Shown: piece after piece, positions 35,011 to 46,796 of the stretch
How positions within the stretch are numbered: the stretch's first letter is position 1
Layout of the letters: the number at the start of each line of letters is the position of its first letter
Assembly: GCA_013373015.1 (NCBI GenBank)
Contig: JABXIQ010000006.1
Span: 99,906-163,905 of the forward strand
Origin: Kangiellaceae bacterium
GTDB taxonomy: Bacteria; Pseudomonadota; Gammaproteobacteria; Enterobacterales; Kangiellaceae
Reading direction: 5' to 3'
DNA length: 64,000 nt
Notes under the pieces: generated by a model
The model's database searches: none
What the model saw: the letters and a program-made list of their open reading frames with translations, nothing else
What the model was told of the DNA's origin: nothing
Position numbers and translations under genes: made by a program

Positions 35011-36846
35011 ATGAGTGCCGATCTTTATCCATTATTAATGAACATTAACTCACCTCTAGATTTGCGTGAGTTAGACAGATCGCAGCTTGAAAATGTGGCT
35101 GATGAACTTCGTCAATACCTGATCAACACCATCAGTCAATGTGGTGGCCATTTTGCTGCTGGCTTAGGTACCGTTGAGCTAACCGTTGCCTTACATTACA
35201 TATTCAATACTCCAGAAGACCGTATTGTTTGGGACGTAGGACACCAAGCCTACCCTCACAAAGTATTAACTGGTCGTCGTGATCGTCTGCATACCATTCG
35301 TCAAACCGATGGCTTACATCCGTTTCCAGTGCGCAGTGAATCAGAATACGATACTTTTGCAGTAGGCCATTCTAGCACCTCAATTAGTGCTGCTTTAGGT
35401 ATGGCGTTAGCGGCAAAACAACAAGGTAACGATCGTCATTGCGTTGCCGTGATAGGCGATGGCGCACTAACGGGTGGTATGGCATTTGAAGCCATGAACC
35501 ACGCTGCAGACACCGACGCTAATTTATTGGTTATCTTAAACGATAATGAAATGTCTATTTCTGAAAATGTCGGTGGCTTAAATAAATACTTAGCTAAATT
35601 GTTAGCAGGCCGTTTTTATCAACGTGTGCGCGAAACGGGCAAAAAAGCATTGCACGGCATAAAACCTCTTTCCGACTTTGTTGGACGAGCTGAAGAGCAT
35701 ATGCGCGGTATGTTGTTACCTGGCACCTTATTTGAAGAGCTAGGCTTTCATTACATTGGCCCAATTGACGGCCATGACTTGCCAACCTTATTGAATACCT
35801 TAGAAACCATCAAAACTCTTGATGGTCCTCAATTCTTGCACATTGTTACACGTAAGGGTAAAGGTTACGAGCCAGCAGAAAACGATCCCATTGCCTATCA
35901 CGGTGTTCCAATCTTTGATCCAAAAGATACTAGCTTACCAAAAGGCAAAAAGCCAAAAACTTATTCTAATATTTTTGGTGAGTTTTTATGTGATATCGCC
36001 GCTCAAGACGAGCGCGTTGTCGGCATCACTCCTGCTATGCGCGAAGGCTCAGATCTGATTCGCTTTTCAAAAGAATTCCCAGAACGCTATTATGATGTTG
36101 GAATCGCCGAACAACATGCTGTGACTGTCGCAGCAGGTTTAGCTTGTGAAGGTTTAAAGCCAGTTTGCGCTATTTATTCAACATTCTTACAACGTGGTTA
36201 TGATCAGCTTATTCACGATGTAGCCTTACAAAATCTTGATGTATTGTTTGCTATTGATCGCTCTGGGCTGGTTGGCGGCGATGGTGCAACACATAACGGT
36301 GCATTTGATATAAGTTACTTACGATGCATCCCCAACATGATCATTATGGCGCCATCTGATGAAAATGAATGTCGCCAGTGTTTATACACAGGCTACCTAT
36401 ACCAAGGTCCTGCAGCAGTACGCTATCCTCGCGGAATGGGCACAGGCATTGAAGCGGAAAAAGAATTTACACCATTTGAAATCGGCAAAGGGAAGCTGGT
36501 AAGAAACGGCAAAAACATTGCTATTTTATCATTCGGATCAATGCTAAAGACCGCGCTCGGAGCAGCAGAAGAGATCGACGCAACCGTGGCAGATATGCGC
36601 TTTGTAAAGCCCTTGGACGAAGAATTAATACGCGAAATTGCCCAAAATCATAAGCAAATCATTACTATCGAAGAAAATGCTGTGATGGGTGGCGCTGGCA
36701 GTGCGATTAACGAGTTTATTCTCAACAATAACATTCAAGTCAAAGTTAAAAATCTAGGCTTACCTGACAGATTTATCGAACATGGAAGTCATGTAGACTT
36801 GATGAAAAAAGTTAATCTAACTTCAAAAACAATTACCAACCAATAA
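35011..36846 (+). CDS. dxs: 1-deoxy-D-xylulose-5-phosphate synthase
   Basis: Dxs is the first, thiamine-diphosphate-dependent enzyme of the MEP isoprenoid pathway. The 611 residues include ThDP-binding [17 protein letters not shown] and [13 protein letters not shown], the transketolase motif [19 protein letters not shown], and a C-terminal domain ending [13 protein letters not shown]. The last about 100 residues are standard. It ends the xseB-ispA-dxs operon and is closed by a terminator. Confidence 0.97.
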   Translation: MSADLYPLLMNINSPLDLRELDRSQLENVADELRQYLINTISQCGGHFAAGLGTVELTVALHYIFNTPEDRIVWDVGHQAYPHKVLTGRRDRLHTIRQTDGLHPFPVRSESEYDTFAVGHSSTSISAALGMALAAKQQGNDRHCVAVIGDGALTGGMAFEAMNHAADTDANLLVILNDNEMSISENVGGLNKYLAKLLAGRFYQRVRETGKKALHGIKPLSDFVGRAEEHMRGMLLPGTLFEELGFHYIGPIDGHDLPTLLNTLETIKTLDGPQFLHIVTRKGKGYEPAENDPIAYHGVPIFDPKDTSLPKGKKPKTYSNIFGEFLCDIAAQDERVVGITPAMREGSDLIRFSKEFPERYYDVGIAEQHAVTVAAGLACEGLKPVCAIYSTFLQRGYDQLIHDVALQNLDVLFAIDRSGLVGGDGATHNGAFDISYLRCIPNMIIMAPSDENECRQCLYTGYLYQGPAAVRYPRGMGTGIEAEKEFTPFEIGKGKLVRNGKNIAILSFGSMLKTALGAAEEIDATVADMRFVKPLDEELIREIAQNHKQIITIEENAVMGGAGSAINEFILNNNIQVKVKNLGLPDRFIEHGSHVDLMKKVNLTSKTITNQ

Positions 36847-36867
36847 GTACCAGCTCATGATTTCTCC

Positions 36868-36897
36868 AAAAAAAAAGCCCCAAAAAGGAGCTTTTTT
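36868..36897 (+). terminator. Terminator after dxs
   Basis: An imperfect A-rich/T-rich hairpin (AAAAAAGCCCC / GGAGCTTTTTT) lies about 22 bases after the dxs stop codon. It may act on both strands, as the opposing gene ends at 36912. Confidence 0.75.
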
Positions 36898-36911
36898 AGA
36901 GATATCAAAGT

Positions 36912-38180
36912 TTAATCAACAGTCGCGGACTCTGCCAATTTACTCTTTAGTAACTCTATTTCTTTCTCTTGAGCCTCAAGACGATCCGTTAAAGCCTGAA
37001 TAGCCGCTATGGAAACACCAGCCATATCAAGTGTTGCTATTCTAGTATCTTCTTCGCCATTCAGTCCAAAGATAGCATGAAAGTCTTGAGCCATAGGCCC
37101 CACATGATTGACTCCAAGATCATCCGTCTTATATTGCCATTTTTTAATAGGCAACTTTGTTAGCTTATTAAGTACTTCTTGCTTGTCAATTTCAGTAATA
37201 TTGGTCTTACTATTAACATCAGATCCTTGAGTAAGTGTCCCTGCAATCGTCAAGTTTCCAGTCGAAGACAAAACAAAGTTCTGGGCGCCTGAAGGTCCTA
37301 TTCTAGTAGAACCATTAGTACCTATAGAAAGCTCAGATCCGGCACCACCTATCTTTGAAAGTATAAAATTATCACTTCCACCCATACCAAGTTTCCAGCC
37401 TACTGCAGAACTACTATTAGTCATTGAAAATGATGGAGACCCATTATTTATCATCTCTACTAATGTTCTAGCGGCAGTCGAGGCAGAAACATCTTCTACC
37501 AATAAGGACGTATCACCGTCTGATCCTCTTATATGTAAGGCTTCAGTTGGATTATTAGTACCTATACCCACACCATCAGTATCAATATATATACTATCCG
37601 TAGGAGCATTAGGTTTAATTCTAAATGGTAGTTTAGAACCATTACTTACATCACGAACAAAGAAGTTTGTTTCATTACCTGCCACATCCCAGCTCTGAGC
37701 AGAAAACCCATCACTGCCATCTTGCTCTAAACGCATCGTAGGCGTGTTACCTTCAACCATATGAAGATCAACTACAGGATTAGAGGTTTTGATACCTACA
37801 TCGCCATCTGCTTCAACATAAAGTGTATTAGCCTGCGCTCCAGCTTCAATAGTGAAAGGAGTTCTACCAGCATCTACATCATCAATAGAAAACTTATTTG
37901 CTCCACCATTACTAGAATCATTAGCCGTAATTCTCCAATCATTGCTCGGAAAACTTCCACTTGCGCTAGTATCATTAAAATGAATTCGAAGATTATTCTC
38001 TTTTAGGCGTAGAGTATCAAAGCCAAAGTTTTCACCATTAACACAATCCATACCCACGCACAATGAGCCCCCATTGATAATAACATCATCAGTATGAATA
38101 ATATCCGCATTAGCGGTACCAGCTGTCGCCCCACCTGCGGTTAGCACTGCAGCTAAAAGTACTTTTCTCTTAATGCTCAT
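36912..38180 (-). CDS. Exported fibre-like protein with C-terminal S74 intramolecular chaperone domain
   Basis: A signal peptide (to about TANA, residue 25) is followed by a beta-repeat region of about 280 residues. Repeating phrases include RITANDSSNGGANKF, IKPNAPTDSIYIDTDGVGIG and TEALHIRGSDGD, as in tail-fibre proteins. The C-terminus has the S74 signature SDVNSKTNITEIDK, where Ser-Asp and Lys form the self-cleaving dyad, then WQYKTDDLGVNHVGPMAQDF and a coiled coil. No phage gene is nearby, so this is a surface or secreted fibre with its own folding chaperone, by inference. Its start overlaps the upstream small exported gene by 11 bases. Confidence 0.85.
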   Translation of the reverse strand: MSIKRKVLLAAVLTAGGATAGTANADIIHTDDVIINGGSLCVGMDCVNGENFGFDTLRLKENNLRIHFNDTSASGSFPSNDWRITANDSSNGGANKFSIDDVDAGRTPFTIEAGAQANTLYVEADGDVGIKTSNPVVDLHMVEGNTPTMRLEQDGSDGFSAQSWDVAGNETNFFVRDVSNGSKLPFRIKPNAPTDSIYIDTDGVGIGTNNPTEALHIRGSDGDTSLLVEDVSASTAARTLVEMINNGSPSFSMTNSSSAVGWKLGMGGSDNFILSKIGGAGSELSIGTNGSTRIGPSGAQNFVLSSTGNLTIAGTLTQGSDVNSKTNITEIDKQEVLNKLTKLPIKKWQYKTDDLGVNHVGPMAQDFHAIFGLNGEEDTRIATLDMAGVSIAAIQALTDRLEAQEKEIELLKSKLAESATVD

Positions 38181-38622
38181 GACTTTCTCCTAATTCTTTG
38201 CTGATTTGATCAAATGGAGCTTCCTCTCCTAGCTGAACAAATTCACCTCCCTTCAAATTAAAATGTCCCGATAATTTTTCTGACTGAACAATTTGGCGAA
38301 CTGCATTATGACGCCCATTAGCAGGGTCAGTAATGGTTTCCTCTCCATTTACTACACTTAAGACAACTTCATACTTGTAAAAGCCATCATTTTTTAAGTT
38401 TAACTCATATAAAGGTAGGTTCGATTGCCCTTCTTCGAGATGATACTCTTTGAAAAATCCATTTGGACCATTCACTTTAAGGATTCCCTTTTGGTTATAT
38501 TGCATGGTTTTGAAACTTATTTGACCAGAACCAAGCTCTACTTGTGCTGACTGTTTAGCTATTCCGCTAACAGATAAACACAAACCCAGCACTAACGCTG
38601 ATGTAGTGATTAATACTCTCAT
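38170..38622 (-). CDS. Small exported protein coupled to the S74 fibre protein
   Basis: From the ATG at 38622 (GGGGGT upstream) it has 150 residues with signal peptide MRVLITTSALVLGLCLS and cleavage near SGIAKQ. The mature part is beta-rich and polar, with no recognised family. The last bases of its gene overlap the S74 gene start (11 bases), so translation is coupled. Secretion or assembly partner of the fibre is a possible role, by inference only. An earlier in-frame start at 38661 would add a tail before the signal peptide and is unlikely. Confidence 0.75.
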   Translation of the reverse strand: MRVLITTSALVLGLCLSVSGIAKQSAQVELGSGQISFKTMQYNQKGILKVNGPNGFFKEYHLEEGQSNLPLYELNLKNDGFYKYEVVLSVVNGEETITDPANGRHNAVRQIVQSEKLSGHFNLKGGEFVQLGEEAPFDQISKELGESHEH

Positions 38623-38783
38623 ACGACCCCCATTTGTTGTTAATATCCATATACTACACATAATAAAGTATCATCTTTAACAAAACTTTACATTTGAATT
38701 TTTACTTTTTCAAAGCTATTTATAACAAAAAAGGGCTTTATTTTCTTATAATTGCAAATTTTTTTGACACTATACACTCTTAA

Positions 38784-41072
38784 CTATTTTCTCAATGGCA
38801 TTAGCGGTATAAAAAGTTGTTCAGGTAATAGACAAACTTTATCACTGCAGGCTTGAAGATTAATTTTGACTAAAGCTTGTGTAGTCAAATTATCAGATAA
38901 ATCCAAACCAACCTCAAATTGCTTTTCAAACAGAGTTAAAGGTAATTTTGAGAATGCTAAACTCTTGGTGATAAAGTCAGGATAATCAATGCTCAGCCGA
39001 CTTGCATCAGGAAGTCCAAACACTTCTACTGATGTGGGGATTAATTCTTTTCTTGTTGGCTGCTCAGAGTTTACATGCCAGCCACCATCCATAGAAATTT
39101 TTATGGTAAAAGAGCCATTCTCTTTAACTAACCTTGCCTTTCCATGGCCTTGAGCAAAGTAGTGCACATCAGAAATCTCACCTTCAATCTGCTCTTTTAA
39201 TACTAGGTAAGAATAGATTCTTGCTAACAAATTATCCGATACTCGCTTGCTTACTACTTGTTTTAGTTGCTTAAGCTTATACTTAAAGGACTGATCTTTT
39301 GTCATAAGCATGTATTTAGACAAAAGTTTATACAGTCTTGCCAGTGCTGAATAGCCTTCACTATCATTGGCAATCACATTTTGTAAACTGGTCAAAGAGT
39401 AAAGTTTTGGACTTTGCTGATCTGTGCTTAACTGCTGGCTATCAATAAAGTTTTGTACCTTGTTGGCTTTTTCTAACCAGTTTTTCTCTGGAGATACATC
39501 ATGTAAAGCAACTAAGGCTAAAGCAAGCTCAACAGAATCTTCAATATTGGCTTTATGGCTAGAACCAACCTGAGTTACAAAGCGAGCCAATGAAGAATCT
39601 TTACCAACCAAAGTGTTTTTCCATAAAGTTTCTGCAAGTTGCTCTGCTTTAATCAAATACTGTTGGTCAACTGAAGCCTTATACATATCCAAAAAGCTCT
39701 GAACCATCAAAGCATTCCAAGCTACAATTGATTTCTTATCAATAAAAGGACGACTTTGGTTCCTATTCTTAAGAGTGTATTCTTTTAGTAAATTTTTAGC
39801 CTCAACAGAAATAGGGTAAATAGGAAGGTGTTTACCATCTATTGCTAGCCAGTTCACTTTGTTGCGATGAGTTTGCTCAAAGGCTTGACGGTCACGGCCA
39901 TCCCACAGGTAATAGCCTCCCTCTACACCTTTATAATCAGCATCTATTGCTGAATAGAACAAACCTTGTTCTGATTTCATCCATTGCTCGCAAAATTCAA
40001 GGGTTTGTTTTGCAACATCCAAATACTCACTGTTACCCAAAATGCTAGCGGCTTTTGAATAAGCAGAAATCATATATGCTTGGGTGTAGAGCATTTTTTC
40101 AAAATGCGGGACCTGATATTCGTTATCGGTGGTGTAGCGATAAAAGCCGCCATACACATGATCGAACATATTCTTGTGATAAAGATTATCCAAGCTATGC
40201 TCTATAAATCTTTTTAGTTCCGGGTCGGCATTTCTTTGGTATTGATCGAGCAAAGTTAAAATTAACGCAGGCTCAGGAAATTTCACTTCACCAAACAGAC
40301 CACCATACTTTTGATCAAACTTGCTGCTAATTTGTTGGTAATACTCTGGCAGTTCTGATTTTTTAATTGCTTTAAGCTCGCCAGAAAGCCCCATAACTTT
40401 ATTCACTTCCGACATTAAATATTTAGAGCTTTGTTCAAAAAAGGCCTTATTTTTTTGCCAGTTTTGGCTAAGTCTCTGCAAAATTTTAATCAGTTTCTGT
40501 TTACCAATATAGGCATCAATATAAATCACATCACCTTGCGGTGTTAAGATTGCAGAAATCGGCCAACCAGAACTTCCTTTTGATAACTCCAATGCTAATG
40601 TGTATTTATAATCAAGGTTGGGACTCACTTCTTTATCAACTTTTATGGCTACATAGGACTGATTTAAAACAGCGGCAACTTCTTCATCAATAAAACTCTC
40701 ATGCTCCATCACATGACACCAGTGGCATGAAGAGTAGCCCACCGACAGAAACACTAACTTATTTTCTTGCTCGGCTTTTGCTAGAGCTTGCTCTGTCCAT
40801 TCGACCCAAAGAATAGGGTTAAAAGCATGCCTCAACAGATAAGGGCTTGAACTATCAATCAGACTGTTAACATAAACATCCTTATCAGCTTCAGTAAACT
40901 GAGCACCTAAAACATCCTTGATGTGAGCTTTATTCTTTTGGTATTTTTGATACCACTTTGTTAATTGCTTTTGCTCTAAATCAGCTCCTGGAAATGTCTT
41001 AAAATCAGCAGTGACTGTTGGTGAAAAAATAGCTACAACAATCGCAGCCATAAATAATTGCTTCTTTAGCAT
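38784..41072 (-). CDS. Exported DUF255 thioredoxin protein with C-terminal DsbD-like domain
   Basis: A signal peptide (to about TADF) precedes a DUF255/YyaL-type thioredoxin domain with [14 protein letters not shown] (CHWC at 116-119). A helical (alpha/alpha) region (about 200-640) contains [17 protein letters not shown] and [30 protein letters not shown], as in YyaL/SPATA20. The final about 120 residues resemble the N-terminal DsbD domain, ending [14 protein letters not shown] (Cys742, Cys747). The fusion of these modules in an exported protein is unusual. It starts two bases after the CRTAC1-like stop, so the two are an operon. Substrate is unknown. Confidence 0.85.
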   Translation of the reverse strand: MLKKQLFMAAIVVAIFSPTVTADFKTFPGADLEQKQLTKWYQKYQKNKAHIKDVLGAQFTEADKDVYVNSLIDSSSPYLLRHAFNPILWVEWTEQALAKAEQENKLVFLSVGYSSCHWCHVMEHESFIDEEVAAVLNQSYVAIKVDKEVSPNLDYKYTLALELSKGSSGWPISAILTPQGDVIYIDAYIGKQKLIKILQRLSQNWQKNKAFFEQSSKYLMSEVNKVMGLSGELKAIKKSELPEYYQQISSKFDQKYGGLFGEVKFPEPALILTLLDQYQRNADPELKRFIEHSLDNLYHKNMFDHVYGGFYRYTTDNEYQVPHFEKMLYTQAYMISAYSKAASILGNSEYLDVAKQTLEFCEQWMKSEQGLFYSAIDADYKGVEGGYYLWDGRDRQAFEQTHRNKVNWLAIDGKHLPIYPISVEAKNLLKEYTLKNRNQSRPFIDKKSIVAWNALMVQSFLDMYKASVDQQYLIKAEQLAETLWKNTLVGKDSSLARFVTQVGSSHKANIEDSVELALALVALHDVSPEKNWLEKANKVQNFIDSQQLSTDQQSPKLYSLTSLQNVIANDSEGYSALARLYKLLSKYMLMTKDQSFKYKLKQLKQVVSKRVSDNLLARIYSYLVLKEQIEGEISDVHYFAQGHGKARLVKENGSFTIKISMDGGWHVNSEQPTRKELIPTSVEVFGLPDASRLSIDYPDFITKSLAFSKLPLTLFEKQFEVGLDLSDNLTTQALVKINLQACSDKVCLLPEQLFIPLMPLRK

Positions 41073-41074
41073 AG

Positions 41075-44000
41075 TTAGTCCTGAACAATTTCCAATGATT
41101 GATTAGCTTTAACATTTTCTAATCGAGAAACATCTCCATTTGGCCACTCAACTATAAGCTCAACAATTTTGTCGTTACCTAGTCCGATATGCTGTTGCTT
41201 TGGATGAACGGACATATAACCAATGGTTGATGAAACTTCGCGCCAGATTGTATTTCCTGAATCTGTCTTAACAATAATACGAGCCCCAATAGCATCCCTT
41301 GTAACTTTCTTTTCAAGATTACCAATGAGTTTTACTTTCATCCAAGAATTTTTTAATGTCTCGGCATTATTACTAAATACCTTAGTTTGCTCGTGATAGT
41401 TATGAAGGATAAGATCTAAATCCCCATCATTTTCAAAATCAAAATAAGCGGCACTTCGAGAATTACCAAGGAAATCTAAGCCACTGTCTTTAGATGTGTT
41501 ACGCAGCTTTCCACCGTCATTAGTAAAGAACACATTGGTTTCTTTAGTAGATACAGGTATATAAACATTTTTGTTTTCGCTTGATAGGGGATCTTGATAA
41601 TAAGGGTTTTCATTACTATAAACATTAAACTCATTCATACCATTTAAGACATAAAGATCATCATCACCATCATTATCCGCATCAAAGAAGTCTGCATCCC
41701 AAGACCAACCCGTTGAGAAGTCACCTCGCTCTAAGGCATAACTATGATCATAAGTCAGCTGTTTACCATCAACTACAGATAGAAATAAGTCATTGGCCTC
41801 TATAACGCGCATAGTAGCTAACTTAGCTGGATTAAACTTCATGGTAGTTTCTTCGCTTGGCAAGACGTACTTTTCATCTTTGTTCATAGTAACAATATTT
41901 GAAATATACACATCCGGATGCAAATCATCATTAAGATCACTAAGTCCAATGCCCATGGTATAGGATGCTTTGTCAGTTCCCATTTCATATGCCAGATCAG
42001 TAAAAGTACCATCACCATTATTTTTATAATAGGAGTTCACACCAAAGTCATTACCAACTATCAGATCCTGCCAGCCGTCGCGATTAAAATCAGTATGAGT
42101 AACCGCTTGTCCCCAACCTGTATTCTCGACACCACTGCCTTTACTGACATCTTTAAACTTAAAATTGCCTTGGTTTTCAAATAACTTATTAGGTAGGCCA
42201 TTAAAGTTTTTACGCTTTAAAGTCGGCAGCACACCTTTTAGGTAGTTACCAAAATAAGTCACATAAAAGTCCAAGTCTCCATCGTTATCGTAATCAAAAA
42301 CTGTGGCAGGGCCGCCAACCAACTCAGCACCACCAAGCTTAGCAATATCAGTAACATCTTCAAACTTTGCATCGCCCAGATTTCGATATACGCGATGAGC
42401 ATCATTAACGTATGTGATAATGATGTCTTGCAGGCCATCATTATCAATATCAGCAATGATAGGTTGGCGAGGTTCTCCTGGATTGTTGTCTTCAGACCTT
42501 ACCCAGTCTAGTCCAGCTTCTTTAGTAATATCTTTGAAACTCTTCCCTTGTTGATTAAGGTATAACTTGTTGCCGCTACCTGATAATACTAATAAATCAA
42601 CATATCCATCTTCGTTAATATCCTCTGCTGCAACACCTGAACCACCAAAAGCTGGTGGAATAGTTATCACGCCTGTATTTTCATCTTTTTTAAGATAACT
42701 TCTCAGAAGACGATTTAACCAGTCTGACGAACGGTGTGTCATATCAACATTGGCTTGTGCGGTAATATCAACAAATTTAGTCTTTTGTTTTTGCTTGCTT
42801 CCAGAAGATACAACTTGATCTTGCACTTTACGAGGCTTGACGGTTTTATGTTCCTCAACGCGATTTTGAATACTTTTCCAAGCTGAGAAAAAGTGCGACT
42901 TGGCAATTCTGTTTTCTCCAAGAGCTTTACCTTCCATACCCGTCAAACGCAGGATCAAGACACCGAATTGAGCGATATTTTCTGTGATTAATTCAGCGGC
43001 AAATGGATCAGGTGCAAGTGTCGCTGAAAAATCTTTATCTGAAATGGCATAGCCTAAATATTGCCAGTGCAAACCACTGTCTCTAAACGCATCCATATCG
43101 TAAGACTCAACGTATACTCTTTTTTCTTTCGATAAATTAGGGAAAAAAATAGCATCTTCATACTCATTAATTTCATGCGGTATAAATTGCTTGGCAAAAG
43201 TATAAACATCTTTTTCTGAAATGCTGTTTCTATTTTCTGCAAGCGCTAACTTCTCCGCACCTGAGTATAAATCTTTAGAAAATTGGATCAGACTTTCGGT
43301 AAATAATGCTCTAAATTCTTTTGCTTCGTTGGCATCGCTTGGCCAGCGATTTCTTGCAAAATACACCTGCAAGTTTCGTACAAATAATTGATTATTAACA
43401 TTATTATAATTTTTATAGGACGCAAGCTTTTGCTCAATAGAGCTTTTTAAAATCTTAAAGTCTGCTTTAGTTCTGGCAACTTGGCGTTGCTCCACTTTCT
43501 TTTGATAGTCTTTTGGCGTTAAATCATTCCACACGCTAACAAAATCACTCTGTGAAATTTCGTAATCACTTTCTTTGCGTGCTTTTTCATCGGATACTTT
43601 CAAGATAACTAACGTATAGAAATCAACAATATCTTTTAATCTTGAAATACCTGGCTCGTCCATTGGTAAGAAATCATCTTCCAATACGCCCAATAACAAA
43701 TCCTGCTGAACCGCCAAAATGGCTCTTAATGAATAAGCAATGGTGCTATATTGACGCTTATCATCTTTATGGATCTGCACCGAAGGCATCGCGGGTAATT
43801 TCACATCCCAATGTCCACGAGCATTTTGAGTTGTCTTGATAAGATTCTTAACGGTACTATCTATATCTTCTACCGATACAGACTCACTTTCTCTTGCACT
43901 GGCAGTAGCAGAAGCAGCAAGCCAAATTTTAGCCGCTAAATCTTTCTGTCGAATGTTCTTTTCAAAGCGAGCTTCAGCTGAAAGTGGTGTGCCGAAGATA

Positions 44001-44152
44001 AAGTCTTCAAGACGGGAAGCTGTTGCATAACATTTTGGATCTCTATCACTTTCCAGTTCTTTAATTTTATTGATAATATCGCTGGTCGACTCTGCTGCAT
44101 AAGCCTGAAATGCAGCGCATACTAATAACGCTAAAAGACTCTTACGAAACAT
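41075..44152 (-). CDS. Exported FG-GAP/ASPIC-UnbV (CRTAC1-like) beta-propeller protein
   Basis: A signal peptide (about 1-20, ending AYAAE) leads to a mainly helical domain of about 430 residues with no family I can name ([20 protein letters not shown] near 37-56). From about 505 to 900 there are seven calcium-type repeats: [54 protein letters not shown] and DFENDGDLD. The count suits a seven-bladed propeller. The C-terminal ASPIC/UnbV domain includes [13 protein letters not shown] and [19 protein letters not shown]. At 1025 residues it is the largest gene here. It precedes the DUF255 gene in a tight operon. Confidence 0.88.
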   Translation of the reverse strand: MFRKSLLALLVCAAFQAYAAESTSDIINKIKELESDRDPKCYATASRLEDFIFGTPLSAEARFEKNIRQKDLAAKIWLAASATASARESESVSVEDIDSTVKNLIKTTQNARGHWDVKLPAMPSVQIHKDDKRQYSTIAYSLRAILAVQQDLLLGVLEDDFLPMDEPGISRLKDIVDFYTLVILKVSDEKARKESDYEISQSDFVSVWNDLTPKDYQKKVEQRQVARTKADFKILKSSIEQKLASYKNYNNVNNQLFVRNLQVYFARNRWPSDANEAKEFRALFTESLIQFSKDLYSGAEKLALAENRNSISEKDVYTFAKQFIPHEINEYEDAIFFPNLSKEKRVYVESYDMDAFRDSGLHWQYLGYAISDKDFSATLAPDPFAAELITENIAQFGVLILRLTGMEGKALGENRIAKSHFFSAWKSIQNRVEEHKTVKPRKVQDQVVSSGSKQKQKTKFVDITAQANVDMTHRSSDWLNRLLRSYLKKDENTGVITIPPAFGGSGVAAEDINEDGYVDLLVLSGSGNKLYLNQQGKSFKDITKEAGLDWVRSEDNNPGEPRQPIIADIDNDGLQDIIITYVNDAHRVYRNLGDAKFEDVTDIAKLGGAELVGGPATVFDYDNDGDLDFYVTYFGNYLKGVLPTLKRKNFNGLPNKLFENQGNFKFKDVSKGSGVENTGWGQAVTHTDFNRDGWQDLIVGNDFGVNSYYKNNGDGTFTDLAYEMGTDKASYTMGIGLSDLNDDLHPDVYISNIVTMNKDEKYVLPSEETTMKFNPAKLATMRVIEANDLFLSVVDGKQLTYDHSYALERGDFSTGWSWDADFFDADNDGDDDLYVLNGMNEFNVYSNENPYYQDPLSSENKNVYIPVSTKETNVFFTNDGGKLRNTSKDSGLDFLGNSRSAAYFDFENDGDLDLILHNYHEQTKVFSNNAETLKNSWMKVKLIGNLEKKVTRDAIGARIIVKTDSGNTIWREVSSTIGYMSVHPKQQHIGLGNDKIVELIVEWPNGDVSRLENVKANQSLEIVQD

Positions 44153-44233
44153 ATGGCACCATCCTTTGTTTATTTATTTGTCTTTTTGTTAAATTAACTA
44201 TTCTATATCAATTTATATCATTTTGTCTTATTG

Positions 44234-44713
44234 TCAAAAAACAAGACTAGCAGCTTGTAGAATCATACATGTAAATACACCTGCTAAAATATCGTCAATC
44301 ATAATCCCAAAACCTCCGTCAACTTTTTTATCCAACCATTTGATTGGCCAAGGCTTTAAAATATCAAAAATTCGAAACAAGAGAAAACCAAGAAGCGCCC
44401 AAAAGATACCATAAGGGGCAGCGGCCATTGTGATCAAGTAACCACAGATTTCATCCCAAACAATACCTGGGTGATCGTGAACACCGAGTTTTTTGGCACT
44501 GTAATGGCAAATTGCTATACCAATAATTGACAACAAAATCGTCAGGCTAAGATACAAAGGAACACTTAGCATTGCCATATAAAACCAGATAGGGATTGCT
44601 ACTAAGGTTCCCCATGTACCTGGTGCTTTAGGCAATAAGCCAGAGCCAAAACCAAAAGCTAATAGGTGTATTGGATTACTGAAAACAATTTTTGCTAACT
44701 TTTTTTTCTGCAT
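44234..44713 (-). CDS. pgpA: Phosphatidylglycerophosphatase A
   Basis: PgpA dephosphorylates phosphatidylglycerophosphate in the inner membrane. Family blocks are visible: AFGFGSGLLPKAPGTWGTL, DHPGIVWDEICGYL with catalytic acidic residues, and GFLLFRIFDILKPWPIKWLD near the end, followed by a terminal hydrophobic helix (MIDDILAGVFTCMILQAASL). I start at the ATG at 44713 (159 residues); an in-frame TTG at 44725 also exists and no clear ribosome binding site decides. It follows thiL, the usual neighbour, and ends 82 bases before the CRTAC1-like gene start. Confidence 0.93.
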   Translation of the reverse strand: MQKKKLAKIVFSNPIHLLAFGFGSGLLPKAPGTWGTLVAIPIWFYMAMLSVPLYLSLTILLSIIGIAICHYSAKKLGVHDHPGIVWDEICGYLITMAAAPYGIFWALLGFLLFRIFDILKPWPIKWLDKKVDGGFGIMIDDILAGVFTCMILQAASLVF

Positions 44714-44743
44714 GTTTTGCGCCAAGTTTTGTTAACCATTATG

Positions 44744-45733
44744 TCAATAGCATGATTGTTTTTTGAAATGTTGCCAACTGTTTTTAGTGATTGCAAGAGG
44801 TTTGTCTTCTAAAATTATGTGCATTCCTTGCTCTACAATTTTTCCAATGCGGCTCACTGAAACATCATATCGCTCGGCAAGATTGTGAATAGAGTTACGC
44901 CATTTCCTATCTGCCACAAAACACAATTGATAATCATCTCCGCCTGTTAGGGCATATTGTCGCGCTTCTTCGATACCCACTTCGTCAATAAGAGCATCCG
45001 AAAGCGGTAATGCCTCAACGTTAACTTTTGCCCCAACCTTACTTTGTACAATAATGTGCCCCAAATCGGCTAACAAGCCATCTGAAACATCAATTGCACA
45101 TTGACAATATTTAGTTAACTTACGAGAAAATTTATGATTTATGCTTGGTTTAACTAACTGTTGCCATAAATATTTTTGTTGCTCATTTAAGCGCTCTTTT
45201 CCATGTAGAGCCAAAGCGGCGGCGGCATTACCAAGATAACCTGTGATCCAGATATCTTGATCCTGTTTTGCGGTATCTCTAAGCAGCACTTTTTCTTTTT
45301 TTACTGTACCAAAAACACTTATAGTGATCGATATTCCACTTTGCGCATTATATCCTTGGGTTGTATCACCACCGACTAACGGAATATCAAACTGTTTACT
45401 GGCTTGTTTGAGAGAACGACTAAATTCAGATAACCAACTTGAATCAGTTTCTGGCAACGTAATGGCTAAGGTAAACGCTAAAGGTTTAGCTCCCATTGCC
45501 GCCAAATCACTCACATTAACCGCTAGAGCTTTATAGGCAAGATCGGCTGCAGCAACATCTGAGAAAAAGTGCACCCCTTCAATTAGGGTATCTGTAGAGG
45601 TGACTAGTTTAGATTTTTTAGGGACATCCAAAATGGCGCAATCGTCGCCAATCGACTTAATAACACGTTTCGACGTATTAAAACCAGAATGGCCAAAATT
45701 GAAATATTTATCAATCACTTCAAATTCAGCCAT
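44744..45733 (-). CDS. thiL: Thiamine-monophosphate kinase
   Basis: ThiL phosphorylates thiamine monophosphate to the cofactor thiamine diphosphate. Recognisable are GDDCAILDVP (magnesium and phosphate binding, residues about 29-38), LVTSTDTLIEGVHF, AVNVSDLAAMGAKPLAF, VGGDTTQGY, AIDVSDGLLADLGHI and ALTGGDDYQLCF. The 329 residues fit the family. It lies between nusB and pgpA, the typical order. Spacing to both is short. Confidence 0.96.
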   Translation of the reverse strand: MAEFEVIDKYFNFGHSGFNTSKRVIKSIGDDCAILDVPKKSKLVTSTDTLIEGVHFFSDVAAADLAYKALAVNVSDLAAMGAKPLAFTLAITLPETDSSWLSEFSRSLKQASKQFDIPLVGGDTTQGYNAQSGISITISVFGTVKKEKVLLRDTAKQDQDIWITGYLGNAAAALALHGKERLNEQQKYLWQQLVKPSINHKFSRKLTKYCQCAIDVSDGLLADLGHIIVQSKVGAKVNVEALPLSDALIDEVGIEEARQYALTGGDDYQLCFVADRKWRNSIHNLAERYDVSVSRIGKIVEQGMHIILEDKPLAITKNSWQHFKKQSCY

Positions 45734-45761
45734 CGCAGGATTCCTTGCTTAAGATGAGATG

Positions 45762-46184
45762 TTATTCGTGAGGGCGTAATACTTTACTGATTTTATCTAA
45801 CACACCATTAACAAATTTATGGCCGTCTGTTGCACCAAAAGTTTTAGCTAATTCGATGCCTTCGTTAATCACAACCTTTTTTGGAATATCTATTCGCTTA
45901 ATTAGCTCATACCCCGATAAACGTATGATGGCGCGCTCAATCGGATCAATTTCGTCCATATCGCGATCTAACGCTGGCGCCAATTTATCATCAATATTAT
46001 CAAGATCCGTCAAAACGCCACCGAACAACTCTTGGAAATACTCTGAATCCACTTTTTTTGCATTCATACTGGTTAAGTATTGCGCTTCGATCTCATTCAG
46101 TGGATTACCCGTCATTTGCCATTGATAAATAGCTTGTACCGCATATTCACGCGCTTTTCTTCTTGCTGCTGGTTTGAAACTCAT
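45762..46184 (-). CDS. nusB: Transcription antitermination factor NusB
   Basis: NusB binds boxA RNA with S10 during rRNA transcription. Core blocks: [19 protein letters not shown], then [20 protein letters not shown] and [29 protein letters not shown] start at the ATG at 46184 (140 residues), with AGAGG at a proper distance; the longer TTG at 46190 sits too close to that site. It follows ribH in the classic rib-nusB-thiL-pgpA order. Confidence 0.96.
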   Translation of the reverse strand: MSFKPAARRKAREYAVQAIYQWQMTGNPLNEIEAQYLTSMNAKKVDSEYFQELFGGVLTDLDNIDDKLAPALDRDMDEIDPIERAIIRLSGYELIKRIDIPKKVVINEGIELAKTFGATDGHKFVNGVLDKISKVLRPHE

Positions 46185-46200
46185 ACTCAAGACCTCTGTA

Positions 46201-46683
46201 TTAACCGCGCGATTGTAACGAACGAGTTAAGTTTATCATTTCGATGGCAGTAGCGGCTGCTTCACCACCTTTATTCATTTTCGTAGGATTTGCACGCTCT
46301 TCTGCTTGTGCTTCTGTATTAACCGTTAAAATTCCAAAAATCACTGGAATGTTATGGTCTAAAGAAACACGCATTAAACCATTACTCGACTCACCAGACA
46401 CATAATCAAAGTGCGGCGTGTCACCACGAATCACCACTCCAATGGCAATCACAGCATCAAACTCTCGAGTTTTGGCGACTTGTTGAACAGCATAAGGAAG
46501 TTCGTAAGCACCTGCCACATCAAATAACTCAATATTGTCAGAAGGCACATTTAACTCAGATAATTTGGCTTGCGCCCCATCTATCATCATATTGATAAGA
46601 GGCTCATTAAAGCGCGCATGCACAATCGCAACTTTGCCGTCTTTATATTCTGTTTTGGAGAAATCTAATTTAAAGTTACTCAT
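46201..46683 (-). CDS. ribH: 6,7-dimethyl-8-ribityllumazine synthase
   Basis: Penultimate enzyme of riboflavin synthesis; it assembles into large icosahedral or pentameric complexes. Motifs include [46 protein letters not shown], where the His is the catalytic base, and [18 protein letters not shown]. The ATG at 46683 is preceded by CAGGT; a TTG at 46689 is disfavoured by spacing. The 160 residues are standard. It lies between ribBA and nusB. Confidence 0.96.
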   Translation of the reverse strand: MSNFKLDFSKTEYKDGKVAIVHARFNEPLINMMIDGAQAKLSELNVPSDNIELFDVAGAYELPYAVQQVAKTREFDAVIAIGVVIRGDTPHFDYVSGESSNGLMRVSLDHNIPVIFGILTVNTEAQAEERANPTKMNKGGEAAATAIEMINLTRSLQSRG

Positions 46684-46796
46684 CTGCAAACCTGTTTACT
46701 AAAGCCAAAACTTTAATTATTGATTAAACTCGTCAGGCAAAAACCTAACCATGGTTATTGTAATATGAATAGGTATGATTGAATACCAATCAATCA

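Noticed and set aside
36912..38180. Prophage tail-fibre gene
   Set aside because: The S74 domain suggested phage, but a Sec signal peptide is present and no capsid, terminase, integrase or lysis gene is nearby.
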